This document shows positions 49,851 through 60,000 of a DNA stretch of 60,000 bases, piece after piece. A program made the translations under genes and the position numbers. Positions within the stretch are counted from its first letter, which is position 1, and each line of letters starts with the position of its first letter. The DNA is from Cryptomeria japonica (lineage: Eukaryota > Streptophyta > Pinopsida > Cupressales > Cupressaceae): contig NC_081415.1 in assembly GCF_030272615.1 (NCBI RefSeq), forward strand, positions 232,199,303 through 232,259,302. The letters run 5' to 3'. The notes beneath the pieces were generated by a model. That model ran no database searches and had not been told where the DNA came from. It was given only the letters and a program-made list of their open reading frames with translations.

Positions 49851-50572
49851 AAATGTGTTTATTCATTTCTCCTAGGTGTCTTTTTGAGTCACAATTAAAT
49901 TATATATTTAATTGACTAGTTTGTCCCTTTTCGTGATAGAAATTAATAAATAAAAATTATTAATTTATCTCACTTTTCTCTCCCCTAATTATTCCCCCTA
50001 ATTTCTCCTCTTTTGTGCTCAATTTTGTCATAATCATGAAGTTATTTTCTCTCCAATTTGTCATAACTCAATGGCAAAATTTTGAGACCAATTTGTCATA
50101 ACTTGGAAGCATAAATCTCTCTCAACTTGTCGTACATTTACATATAAAATTTTCATTGAATTGACATAGCATTTTTAATAAATTGTCTCCCAAATCATGT
50201 TAATTCTTGATTTTGTTTCCCTTTTCAATTGCTCACTAATTTTGGAGAATTTTGTCGTATAAATTGAGTGTTTTCTCATTCTTTGACAACCACACATCTA
50301 GTATCCTTATGTTGTTGATTTTGCTTTCTTTTGTCATCTGATTTGCATTCAATCACACTTGCATCTTGTAGGTGAGATCCACAACAATTTGAAGGAGAAA
50401 GAAGAAGAATGGAATAACATGGAAGGAGCACTCTTGTTTGGTTTGCATTTCATTTTAGTACCTTTTTTTTCTATGCTTCTATTGATTGTATTAGGGGTCA
50501 TTTCATAGAATTTTAGCCTTTGTGGTTAGCTAATTTAGTATTATGAATCATATGCCTAATTCCCTAGCTACA
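49851..50572 (+). mobile_element. 3' part of a Tat-like gypsy LTR
   Basis: The end is fixed by CTACA at 50572, followed by a primer-site match. The TTGCATCTTGTAGGTG and GAAGAATGGAATAACATGG blocks near 50370-50430 resemble the LTR at 3231-3300. The start is not determined; 49851 is only a convenient limit at a change in composition. Confidence 0.5.
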
Positions 50573-50576
50573 TTTT

Positions 50577-50595
50577 TTTGTGAACCTAACATGAA
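50577..50595 (+). other. decayed primer binding site of a Tat-like copy
   Basis: TTTTGTGAACCTAACATGA matches the primer site at 18528-18546 except for one missing G and C-to-T or G-to-A changes. Confidence 0.65.
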
Positions 50596-51420
50596 TGATG
50601 CTTAACCTTGTGTCTTTTGAGTGTTTTGATTGATTTCAGACCAAAATTTACAAGAAAAAGGAATTCTCGGGATTGGATCAGAGTTTTTGCACACTTGTGG
50701 GAAATATTTTCTCCCTTGTAGGCTATATTTGTGCTCTTGTGGGCTATATCTGCACCTGTGTGGGCTAGATCTACGCCCTTGTGGCTCAGATCTGCACCCT
50801 TGTGCCTCTGTTTGGTGCACTTGTGATAATGGTCTTCAATTTGAAAATTGACTAATCTTTTGTTGTTGTTGGGTTAAAATAGGAATTTTAAATGTTAATA
50901 CGGCCTAAAGTGAACTCAAATAGATTTAATTAGGTTTTGGTTAAAGAACAACAATCCTTCATCACTTCTTTTATATGCAAATTGGCTAAAAAGAACAATC
51001 TTTCAATTTGGGCTTTAAAATTGAACTTAAATCTTGCAAATTTGATTACAATCTTGATGCAATTAGTCTAATTATGGTTGGACTGGGATTGAATGAACTT
51101 TCATAGCTTAATAGGATGGCAATGAATAATAAATCTTAACATTAGTAGGTAATTAGGGTTTATAAAGAGGCAAGTTTTGCATTTTGTGTGAGAAGGTTCA
51201 ATGGCTTTCAAGTTCTTTTCTTAGGGCTTGCAATCAATTCTTAGAATTGAATTCATCTTTTGATGGTTAAAATATGAATGATGTATTGAAATTATACAAT
51301 ATTTTAAAGTCAAGTAGGGCCATTGGTATCAAAATTAGGGTTTATGTGGTCATACTAGCTTCCCATTTGGCAAAATTTGGTCTCTCTTTGACTTTTTCTC
51401 ATTTATTTGTAGGTGCACTG
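50596..51420 (+). other. leader of a Tat-like copy, cut by the copia element
   Basis: Non-coding sequence after the primer site. It holds a 21-bp tandem array (50713-50810) and ends exactly where the LTR of the copia element starts (51421). Its last 54 bp recur at 59091-59144. The Cys-rich 73-codon frame at 50630-50851 is a by-product of the 21-bp repeats. Confidence 0.6.
50713..50810 (+). repeat. 21-22 bp tandem array in the leader
   Basis: About four to five imperfect units of the form CTTGTGGGCTATATCTGCACC. The unit length divides by three, so a frame stays open through it. Confidence 0.8.
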
Positions 51421-52246
51421 TGTTGGCAATTGATAGACACTTCACCGACACTGGCACTAGCGCTGGTAGGATGGAAGGATTTATTTTTATTGGCAATACA
51501 GGCCGACATGATTTAGAATAAGGTTATCGGTATTGGAGGCCGACATCTTTTGGATTTGGCATTGGCAATTGTTTTTGATATTCATGTGTTTATGTTATCT
51601 AGCCGACATGTATATTGACATTGTAATTATCTTTGTAAGTCAACATAAGGAATGATAAATTGTATAGGGTATATAGGTCATTTGGATAGATCGTTTTGTG
51701 ATGTAATAGTATGGATGCGAATAGGGATGTTAAGTAATACAAAATATATCAAAGAGATCATGTATGTGAGGATTTTTTGTAAAGGGTTAAAGGGTTTAGG
51801 GTTTCAGACCAGAATAGACAGAGCTTAACCGGAACTGTATTCAGGCATAGAAGATGCTATCTTTGCAGTTCATTCATTTCTCTGGATTGTAGTATGTATT
51901 TATATGTAGTCAGTGAGGCTCCTTTCGTGATTGAGCAATGTGCTATAGGATGTAAGCCTTCCTGCAAGTGCATGCCCCTATATTTGTAATATCTCTTCAT
52001 ATGGCTATGGGATTGATATTGTGGGTCACAAATCCCATCATGGTTTTTCCTCTTTGAGGTTTTCCACATATAATTATGTGTAGTATGGTGTTCATTTATT
52101 TGATTGTCTTATTGGTTGCTTTACTTCTTTTTATTATGTATGTACTGGTATACCGGTTGGTGTATGCATGCTTTAATAAGGTTAAAATTGATAATTCTTG
52201 TATAACACTGATTCACCCCCCCTCTTAGTGTTATTGGATTCCAACA
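51421..52246 (+). repeat. 5' LTR of the non-autonomous copia element
   Basis: Starts TGTTGGCAATTG, ends GATTCCAACA. It is shorter than the 3' LTR (826 against 902 bp) because roughly 80-100 bp near the front are missing. A TATA-like GTATATAGG lies near 51667. Confidence 0.88.
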
Positions 52247-52248
52247 AT

Positions 52249-52262
52249 TGGTATAAAAGCCT
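52249..52262 (+). other. primer binding site, initiator Met tRNA
   Basis: TGGTATAAAAGCCT two bases after the LTR; it matches TGGTATCAGAGCC with two changes. Confidence 0.85.
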
Positions 52263-52309
52263 TTTGCATCGGAGGAAGTTTAACAGATTGAGGAAGATTC
52301 TGAATCCGG

Positions 52310-53430
52310 AATCCATGGATATGGCTTTGGAAAAGTAACTTGAGATGGAACTTGAAGATTATGGTGTTGAAAGGTTGAAGAACTTAAAGCTACAAGATGA
52401 ATTGAATTCTGCTAAGGAATTCATTCTTGTCATACAAGAGAGGTTGTCATCTATTCAACCTAGGAGAAAGGAAATTTTGCAAAATTAGGATGATGAAGAG
52501 AAAGATGTACTTAAGGAATAGTGTCAGAAGCTGAGTCAGGAGAACATGGTTATGAAAAATTAAATGCAAGCTATAACTATGGGAATGTCTAAAGAGATTG
52601 ACGACCAAAAGAAAAAGGAATAAAATCTTGTTGTATCTCTGAAGAAAAAATTTGAAGAATGTGGTAGCTTGGTTCATGAGAATGATATGTTGAGAACTGA
52701 TTTAGTACAATCCCAGAGTAATGAACAAGAGCTTGAGAGACAAATGATAATTCTGAGAGATGATCTGACTACTACAAGTGAGTATAAAGAAAAAAAAACA
52801 AGATTAGTTCAGCACAGCTAGATGAGTTATTGAAGGGACAAAGGCAGAATGGAGATTCCAGTGGACTTGGATTTGAACAAGGACAGAGTTCTGGTACTGC
52901 AAAGGAAGATCAAAACCATAAGGCAGTTTAATGCTTATAAATTTAATGGTAGATGTTTTGTTTGTAATAAATTTGGTCACATGCCTAGGCAATGTAGAAA
53001 CAGAGAAAATCAGAACAATAATTCTGCTCTCAGTCAGTGTTCTAAATGTAATAAGTATGGTCATAAGACATAATATTGCAGAATGAATGTAAAATGTTAT
53101 GCATGTGGAAAATTTGGACATATGGCTAATCAGTGCAGGTCAAGAAATTATACCAAATTAAGAAAAGCTATTCAAAAGAATAATGTTACATGTTATGCAT
53201 GTAATGAGGTTGGACATATTGCTAAGTTCTCTAGAAGCGGGAATCCACTGGTTGGTAATGGAGGATCAAATGAGAAAGGGAAAGAAAATATTAATGAAAT
53301 CAGACAAGATCATACCCAAAGATGGGTCAAGAAGTCTAAAGAACAATCAGCAGATGGTAATGCACCAGTTACTTATCTGGTAGAGGAGGTTGATCCTACA
53401 CTGGCTAGAAGCTCATCCGGTAACTGAGGA
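52310..53430 (+). pseudogene. gag with coiled coil and four CCHC knuckles
   Basis: The front (52310-52840) reads as a long heptad-rich coiled coil (DYGVERLKNLKLQDELNSAK, SLKKKFEECGSLVHENDML, NEQELERQMIILRDDL) with several stops. After a frame shift near 52800 come four zinc knuckles: CFVCNKFGHMPRQC; CSKCNKYGHKT with a stop just before its last Cys; CYACGKFGHMANQC; and CYACNEVGHIAKFS, whose last Cys is Ser. Knuckles bind the packaged RNA; most copia gags have one, so four in a row is unusual. A basic tail rich in Lys and Asn follows. It is the only recognisable retroelement protein in this element. Confidence 0.8.
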
Positions 53431-53854
53431 AGATGCCTTAGGGGTGGGAAAAATTCATCAAGATGCTGTATATGCCCTGGGAACAGGTTCTAGAAGATGT
53501 TCTAGACATTGGAGATGCTTGTCCAACATGGAGATGTTTTATTGAGATCCGGTATCTTTCACCTGAAGTCATTGATGTCAATGAAAGATTAGGGTTTTTC
53601 TTTTTCTCAGAGGATAAAAGGTTGAATCTACTTCATTATTGATCACCTTGCATTCATAAGTGATTAAGAGCGATTTAGAGAGATTAAAGGTGATTCAGTG
53701 TGATCAAATATCTTCTTGAGTGATTTCACCAACGATTGGAAGAAGTCTTTAGGGTTATTCACCAACAATGATTCACAAGTATTTATCTTTAATCATGGAA
53801 GCGGAATCATGGAAGCAGGATCATCATATGTACCTTTTTTTTTGCAAATCTGAC

Positions 53855-56800
53855 TATAGTTGAGGTCAAGGACCGTCCCAGGCTGAATTTCAAGTGATAT
53901 CCGCATGTGGCTACCCTGGACAATTCGGTTGGCACTTTTTCCCATGTCCCAGAAGGAGTTGTGTATGTCAAAGATGTAAGAGCCTAAATTCATTATCATA
54001 TTGAGTATTTGGGAATGTCTGATATCAAGAGCATGTACATGAGTGAGCTAATGAGAGATTCTGAAAAGATTAAGCCCGAGTACAAATACATTGAGGATTT
54101 AGGGTTTACCGGCATTCTGGACATTTTGAAATCTGAAGATGAAATCATTAGGTATGTTTTGAGCAGAGTGCATGGAGAGTTTATCTGGTTAGATAGACCA
54201 TATAAGATTACAAAGGAGGCCATCAGGGCGATCACTGGTTTACCATAGGTTGGGCAGCATCCAAATAAGAAGGTTTCTAATGATTATGTCAACAAGATTA
54301 CAGGTGCAACATCTGACAAGTGATCTATGAGAATCAACGCTATCACCAATACAAACATTAGATTTGGTAGCATGGTCATCAGTTACAAGGTAACTCAACC
54401 AAACCAATTGAATTCTGTTTCTATCTCCTACATTTTTACAACTTACAAGATGAGATAAAATGAGAAATTGGATCTATGTGGTTGGATGTTGGATGAACTA
54501 TTGATAAACCTAGGAAAGATTAAAGGAGAAAATAAAGGGACTTTTCGGTATGGAAACCTAATTGTCTGTTTAATGCTATTTTTTATGAATGAGACTCCTA
54601 GTTTTGGGAAGAGACAATGGGCATTTGATATCCTGATAGGGAGGTAACTAAAACAGTCAATTGCTTCGTTAGGTAGTCAAAGAGATGACAAAGTATGGGG
54701 TTATTTTAAGGCATTCCAAAAGGCTATGAAATCTAGAGAAAGGGTTCCTAAGCACATTGTTGAAAAATAATCAATCGACATATGCTTCATGGTGAAGAAA
54801 GATGAAACACTCTTGGAAGTGGTCAAACCTCAGAAGATCTGGATTGAGGAGATGGGATATGAAGTTGATGCATAGATCCTTGATGCTTATGCAAAGATGT
54901 TGATTGATGCACCTATTGATGAAGCTGAGAGTCCCTGTAGTACTACTAAGCAGAAGACTCAAGTAGATGAAATTGAGTTCAACTAGAAGAAGAGAGAGAA
55001 GCAGGAAGGAAAGGCAAGAAAGTTTGTTGAGAAAGTTTCACAGGACATCAAAGCATTGATTGATGTTGTCCCAGGGAAAGGTAGAAAGAGGAAAGAACCA
55101 AAAGTATTTATTGAACCTATTGCAGCTGAATTTGAATCTGAAGATGACACACCCCTGGTATTCAAAAGGGTTATAAGGAAGAAAATAGAAGAAACCAAGG
55201 TAGAGGCTAAAAAGAAACTGGTTAGGAAAGTTACATTCAAGTTATTGGCATAGAAGAAAGCACCAAAAGTAACACCTTCAACTCCATCCAATACTAGAAG
55301 AAGGAAGAAGAAGGATGACATTGATCTGGCAATTGAATTTGGCAATGTAACTATCATTCCACCAAAAAATTGTGCAGAATTAGTTGATGAGATAACTAAA
55401 GATGGTATGTTAAAGAATGTATATTTTTATTATGAAAATTTAGAGGATGGTGAACAAAGAGAAGTAGAGGAAGCAGTATTGTTATATTTGGATATTTATA
55501 AGAAAGCCTTGATAGAAATTAAAAACCAAATACTGACAAAATTGTATGATATGTTAGATGCTTGGAGACTATCAACAATGCAAGAAGACAAGCATATAAA
55601 GATACAAGAGTTGTTATCTATTTGTGTTTCTATTGCACCAAAGGAAATGGATAGGACACTTGAGATTGTAGATAGGAAAATCTTTAACAACAAACATAGA
55701 ATAATCAGTCTTATGTTAGGAAGAGTAAATGAGATAATCAAGGAGACCCACAAGGCATGGGTTAAGTTCTTTGAATAGAACCGTGGTTTTTATACTTCAT
55801 CAGAATAAAAAAAATAGACATTGTACACATCCTGATTGAAGGCCAAGGGAAGGGTATTTTGGGTACTTCACCCTCAATTTTGAAAAATATTAAGATAGTG
55901 GAAATTAAGCCCCTGGTAGATACAAATGTATACACAAATGTTGAGATATCGACAAATACAGAGAGTGTCAAGGTTGATAATGTACAGGATACTAATGTTG
56001 AGGACAATAGTCCTCCAGATATAGATCTACAGTTTGAGGTTACAGTTCCTCGGGAGGAACCGATAGTTACTGAGACTGCACCAAGTGGCGAAGCCACTGG
56101 TGCAAGTGAGGAAACTATAAAGGTTAAATCATCAGAGGAGAAGAAAAGGGAATTCGGTAGGGAACCGGTAGTGAGTCCATCATTGTTGTCAATTGACACC
56201 TCACAAGTTGAAAAGAAAAGAATAACTGAGATGAGCTTTACTAAACTCATGATGATGGCTACGTAGAAATTGATGAAGGAGGGATCTATGGATAAAGGGA
56301 TTATTGATCAGTCTATTGCCGTTTTGCATAGACTAGTCCCAGAGTGCAAGATTGACAGAGAAGCAAGCCCATTCGGCAAGCTTAAGACAATTACAGAGCA
56401 CATTTCAAAGGATTTCCAATCCTTGCAGCAAATTTCAAACCAACAAGCATTGGAGATGTTCACACAGACAAAAAGAGCTACATTTGATCAAGTGATTGAG
56501 TCTGAGAGGAAGAAGATTAATGAAAGGTTGAAATTGATAGACAATTATTTAAAGCAATGTACAAATATTTACAGAGCATGTTGTAACATAGATGTTCTTA
56601 CATTTAATTTGGATAAGAATATTAAGGAATCTTAGGAGAAAATTGCAAGTATAGCCAATTCTTTTGATGGATTTAAATCATTGACTACATCCATTGATGG
56701 CCAGATTTTGGTTTTGGAAGCCCAAATTTTTGTTCTTGAGAAAGAAAATTACAAAATCATTAGAAGAGACAGAAGTCTTAGAGGTTTGGTGAGTCCCTGA

Positions 56801-57004
56801 TTGGATTCACTTAGTGTACATAAGGAGTGTATAGATCTGGTTGGTAAGCCCACACCGACAGAGTTAAATGAGAAAGAGTCATTTGCACATATGCTAAATG
56901 GACTTGTATATATTTCTAGCACTTTCAAATTTGGTTGGGACACTTATCTTGAGCTATTTGAAAAGGCATATCAGGATATTTTAAAATATAATAAGCTCCG
57001 GTAA
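53855..57004 (+). pseudogene. uncharacterised ORF of about 1050 codons in place of pol
   Basis: I do not recognise a family. One frame runs 53855-55780 through about twelve stops, then shifts near 55790 and continues to 57004 with four more. Part 1 is a globular-looking region (53870-54830: EYKYIEDLGFTGILDIL, GEFIWLDRPYKITKEAIRAI, CGWMLDELLINLGKIKGENK). Part 2 is Lys/Glu-rich and basic (54980-55330: GKGRKRKEPK, EAKKKLVRKVTFK). Part 3 is helical (55400-55780). Part 4 is an acidic Thr/Val-rich stretch (55860-56160). Part 5 is a coiled coil (56270-56990: FDQVIESERKKINERLKLID). No catalytic motif of a retroelement enzyme is seen. It could be an env-like or regulatory element protein, or a captured host sequence. 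Confidence 0.6.
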
Positions 57005-57299
57005 GGTATTTTTGGGACATTCATTATACAATATCTTTCATTCTTTGTCCCAGTTTTGGATTTTTGGTATTGTTTTGGGAAATTTTGATGGCATTGATGT
57101 CAAAGGGGGAGTGATATAGATGTGAAAAAGAAAAAGGGAGTTGTATACATTAAGGGGAGATATGGAAAACTATGGAAGTATGGAGTATTTTGTATTAATG
57201 GATATTCATCTTAGGGGGAGCAGGTTCAGGATGAAACCAACAGATGAAACCATGATCATTTTTCACATGAGTGTTGCCATAAATGCCAAAGGGGGAGAT
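57005..57299 (+). other. 3' UTR and polypurine tract of the non-autonomous element
   Basis: Contains AAAGGGGGAG (57094), AAGGGGAGA (57152), AGGGGGAGC (57212) and the terminal CCAAAGGGGGAGAT (57286-57299). The segment 57093-57160 closely matches 58668-58733 in the next copia fragment. Confidence 0.8.
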
Positions 57300-58201
57300 T
57301 GTTGGAAATTGACACTCAATTGGTTGGTTTCAATATGTTTTCATTGATGGCAACATGATATTTTGTTTCGGCTTCATGTTTTGGGTTATTTTTGTATCGG
57401 CATGCATTTCACCGGCAAACACTTCACCGGTAGGATTGAAGGATTTCTTTTTACCGGCAATGCAGGCCGACATAATTTAGAATAAGGTTATTGGTATTGG
57501 AGACCAACATCTTTTGGATCCAACATCAGCAATTGTTTTTGATATTCATGTGTTTATGTTATCTAGCTGACATGTATATTGTCATTGTAATTATCTTTGT
57601 AAGCCGACATAAGGCATGATCAATTGTATAGGGTATATAGGTCAGTTAGATAGATCATTTTGTGATATAACAGTATGGATATGAATATGGATGTTAAGTA
57701 ATGTGAAATATATCAGAGAGATCATGTATGTGAGGATATTTTTGTAAAGGGTTTAGGGTTTCAGACCGGAACAGGGAGAGCTTAACTAGAATTGTATTCA
57801 GGCATATAAGATGCTATCTTTGCAGTTCATTCATTTCTCTAGATTGTAGTCTAGATTTATATGTAGTCAGTGAGGCTCCTTTTGTGATTGAGCAGTGTGC
57901 TCTAGGCTGTAAGCCTTCCTGCAAGTGCAGGCCCCTATATTTTGTAATATCTCTTTATATGGCCAGTGGATTGATATTGTGGGTCACAAATCCCACCATG
58001 GTTTTTCCTCTTTGAGTTTTTCCACGTATAATTTTGTGTGTTATGGTGTTCATTTATGTTATTGGCTTATTGGTTGCTTTACTTCTTTCAATTTTGTATG
58101 TACCGGTATACCGGTTGGTGTATGCATGCTTTAATAAGGCTAAAATTGATAATTCTAGTATAACATTGATTCACCCCCCCTAGTGTTATTGGATTCCAAC
58201 A
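57300..58201 (+). repeat. 3' LTR of the non-autonomous copia element
   Basis: A 902-bp LTR, TGTTGGAAATTG to GATTCCAACA. It includes the front segment, with repeated CACCGG/ACCGGCAA words (57408-57460), that is missing from the 5' LTR. Confidence 0.88.
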
Positions 58202-58512
58202 ATACATAGGTCTATGAATGAAGCAAAAGTTGAAGGATATAAAAGTAGATTGTGATGGACTGGTAGTTATTCACTGTGATAACTCTGCTGCTATTGACAT
58301 ATCAAAGAATCCAGTATTTCATTCTAAGACAAAGAATATATCTATCAAGTACAACTATTTGAAGGAAAAGGGGGAAGCAAATGAAGTTAGTTTGGTTTAT
58401 GTGAACACTAAAGAGAAGATTGCATATATATTCACTAAACCTTTGCCTAAAGAATCATTTGAGTATTTTAGAGACAGATTGGGGGTTTTTGCCCCTCTGG
58501 TAGAGACTTGAT
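58202..58512 (+). pseudogene. copia RNase H C-terminus, from an autonomous element
   Basis: A 97-codon frame with the copia RNase H end: VVIHCDNSAAIDISKNPVFH (catalytic Asp in CDN), SKTKNISIKYNYLKEK, then VNTKEKIAYIFTKPLPKESF and a natural stop at 58509-58511. The upstream part of pol is absent; the frame begins right after the 3' LTR of the preceding element, so the two were joined by nested insertion or recombination. Codons kept here are in better condition than in most of the window, but the fragment alone cannot function. Confidence 0.88.
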
Positions 58513-58916
58513 TGATGTGGCTTGGCATCAGTCCGGTATGCATTATCAGATATACTTTTCATTCCAGCACTGATGTGGGGATGCTACTACTCAGGGGGAG
58601 TAGTCAACTTTGTGATTCAATGGTCTATGTTTTTTTTATATTTATGTCATATTTCTAGCATTGATGTGAAAGGGGGAGAGATATTGATGTGAAAAAGAAA
58701 AACTTAAGGAGTTGTATACATTAGGGGGAGAGATATATGTATAATTCAGAGCTTTACAAAGATATTATTCATAGGGGGAGTTTGGTCAGAACTTCATTTC
58801 TATATCTTTGAATGGGAGATTGTTGGCTATCTTCCATTGGGGGAGACTTGTTTGGCATTCTTGGTACTTAGATGTTTTTCACATCTAGTGTTGCCATAAA
58901 TGCCAAAGGGGGAGAT
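58513..58916 (+). other. copia 3' UTR with five G-rich purine tracts
   Basis: GGGGGAG occurs near 58594, 58673, 58724, 58774 and 58839. The final CCAAAGGGGGAGAT (58903-58916) lies directly before the LTR start. It shares sequence and tract spacing with the 3' UTR of the non-autonomous element. Confidence 0.8.
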
Positions 58917-59090
58917 TGTTGGCCATTTGGTGAAATTGATTATGTGTTGCATTGATGTTTTGTCATTGATGTCAACACTAGCTATTTGGATTCTTTATCA
59001 GCACCCTTCTGGTCCCGGTAGGATGAGTGGTTTCTGGTTGGTTTGGATCCGACATGATCTGGTAGGCTCTGGTATGATTTGGCTATGGAA
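58917..59090 (+). mobile_element. start of a copia LTR, truncated
   Basis: Begins TGTTGGCCATTTGG right after the polypurine tract and is loosely similar to the LTR at 57300. No CCAACA end was found. At 59091 the sequence switches to a gypsy-leader-like segment, so the LTR is truncated at about 174 bp. Confidence 0.6.
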
Positions 59091-60000
59091 TTGGCAAAAT
59101 TTGGTCTTTGTTTGACGTTTTCTCATTTATTTGTAGGTGCACTGCACAATTGTGCAGGTGTGAGCTATACATGTGCAAGTGTGAGATAGAATTGCACAGG
59201 TGTGAGCTCAAACTATGCAGGTGTCCTCTTTGATATGTGTATGTTTCCTCTCTATTTTTTGTTGTGTCTCTATTCTATGCACTTGCAGAGGCAGAATCTC
59301 AAGTAAAACTTTGAAATTTAGTTTTGAATCATATCAAAATCAATTTGTTATCAAGTGTTTGGTTTTTTGTGGTACTAATAATCTATGCAACAAATTAGCA
59401 CTCATTGGAGAAGACCTGAATAACCAAAATACTAACGCATTGATGTGGGACGTTGTCAAACACGAAAACTTGAAATTGAGTGTTTTTCTTTAGTAGTTAG
59501 ACAACATTTTCATTTGGGTTTAAGAAATGAACATCTATTTTCTATGATTGGGCACACTTGTGCATGTGAGTGGACCCACTACTAACACACACTATCCTCT
59601 CCCTTAGCTCTCGTGATCCTGAGTATAAGAGAAAAGTGTTAGCAATGCTCAAATTTTCTCTTTTTTGGTAGAGGGCTTGCCTCTCGAGTGCCATTTTGGT
59701 CAATGAGAGGGAGCAACCCAAGTGGTACTTCTTCAACTCACTATAAAAATTAATAAGTCAGGCAAAAGTCATGACTACTTGGCGAATTTGGTCTATCTAA
59801 TAGGTTCCCTCAATATCCACACTTGTGTGAGATGCATAAAAATCCTCTTTGGAGGACTGGGATAGGCTCTTAAGTGAGTCACCACCACATGATAGACACA
59901 AATTTCCATTTAAGTTCCCCCACTATGAGCCAAAATTATTTTAGTTTCCAAAAAACCATCTATATATTGCCGCGGGAGGTTGGACCTCTAAATCTGTCCC
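59091..60000 (+). other. leader of a Tat-like gypsy copy, runs off the window
   Basis: Starts with the 54-bp segment also found at 51367-51420, then a 21-23 bp tandem array (59140-59225). The block 59583-59653 matches the intact element's leader (19465-19535) at 61 of 71 positions. The identical 18-mer GGCTCTTAAGTGAGTCAC is at 59865-59882. No supported coding frame; gag would be expected beyond the window. Confidence 0.7.
59140..59225 (+). repeat. 21-23 bp tandem array in the leader
   Basis: About four imperfect units of the form ATTGTGCAGGTGTGAGCTATAC. The position in the leader parallels the arrays at 18618 and 50713. Confidence 0.75.

Larger units (their letters stand above)
51421..58201 (+). 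mobile_element. non-autonomous copia-type element with an unknown ORF
   Basis: A 6.78-kb element: LTRs 51421-52246 and 57300-58201, initiator-Met primer site at 52249, coiled-coil gag with four CCHC knuckles, a second long frame (53855-57004), and polypurine tract GCCAAAGGGGGAGAT before the 3' LTR. No protease, integrase, RT or RNase H motif was found between the LTRs, so it would depend on enzymes from another element. The LTRs are about 90% alike by eye, and many stops are present; it is old. No target duplication was found (GCACTG left, ATACAT right). Confidence 0.85.

Noticed and set aside
50630-50851. Cys-rich 73-codon frame, superficially like a small secreted or defensin-type peptide
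   Set aside because: The Cys pattern comes from a 21-bp tandem repeat in a gypsy leader; there is no signal peptide or gene context.

Overview
This window looks like intergenic DNA from a plant with a very large, repeat-rich nuclear genome. A gymnosperm (conifer-like) is my best guess, from the retroelement families and their degree of decay. I found no intact host gene, rRNA, tRNA or CRISPR array. Almost everything recognisable is retrotransposon, mostly old, nested and broken by stop codons.

Layout. 0-3.45 kb: the 3' end of a Ty1/copia element (LTR about 337-1461) set into the 3' end of a Ty3/gypsy element (polypurine tract, then LTR about 2122-3451). 3.45-8.3 kb: AT-rich DNA with a 45-bp triplicate repeat and a weak SINE-like segment. 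8.3-36.6 kb: one L1-type LINE split by two LTR elements. A minus-strand gypsy chromovirus (9242-15670, target duplication CCTAT) sits in LINE ORF1. A 16.1-kb plus-strand gypsy element of Tat/Ogre type (16633-32775, target duplication CCCCC) sits in the LINE endonuclease domain. Both target duplications are perfect, and removing the inserts rejoins the LINE reading frame. 37.2-39.1 kb: an unrecognised decayed gene with a C23 run just inside its middle. 40.1-44.3 kb: a minus-strand copia element cut by a solo LTR of about 1.96 kb. 44.3-49.8 kb: mostly unclassified AT-rich DNA with one possible minus-strand copia LTR. 49.9-51.4 kb and 59.1-60 kb: 5' ends (LTR, primer site, leader) of further Tat-like gypsy copies. 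51.42-58.20 kb: a complete non-autonomous copia-type element (LTR-gag-unknown ORF-LTR), followed by the RNase H tail, 3' UTR and LTR start of a related autonomous copia.

How the parts relate. The Tat-like polyprotein (21242-28531) is one uninterrupted frame of 2430 codons. It is broken only by eight in-frame stops, each explainable by a single C-to-T or G-to-A transition. It has gag, protease, a G-patch-like segment, reverse transcriptase, two RNase H domains and integrase. Its two LTRs match almost perfectly for 1.7 kb but differ strongly over the last 190 bp.

The best candidate for something undescribed is the 51.4-58.2 kb element. It keeps LTRs, an initiator-Met primer site, a gag with four CCHC knuckles and a polypurine tract. 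In place of protease, integrase, RT and RNase H it carries a long uncharacterised frame of roughly 1000 codons. Its 3' UTR matches that of the neighbouring autonomous copia fragment, which suggests a parasite-helper pair. Family assignments come from motif recognition by eye; no database search was run.
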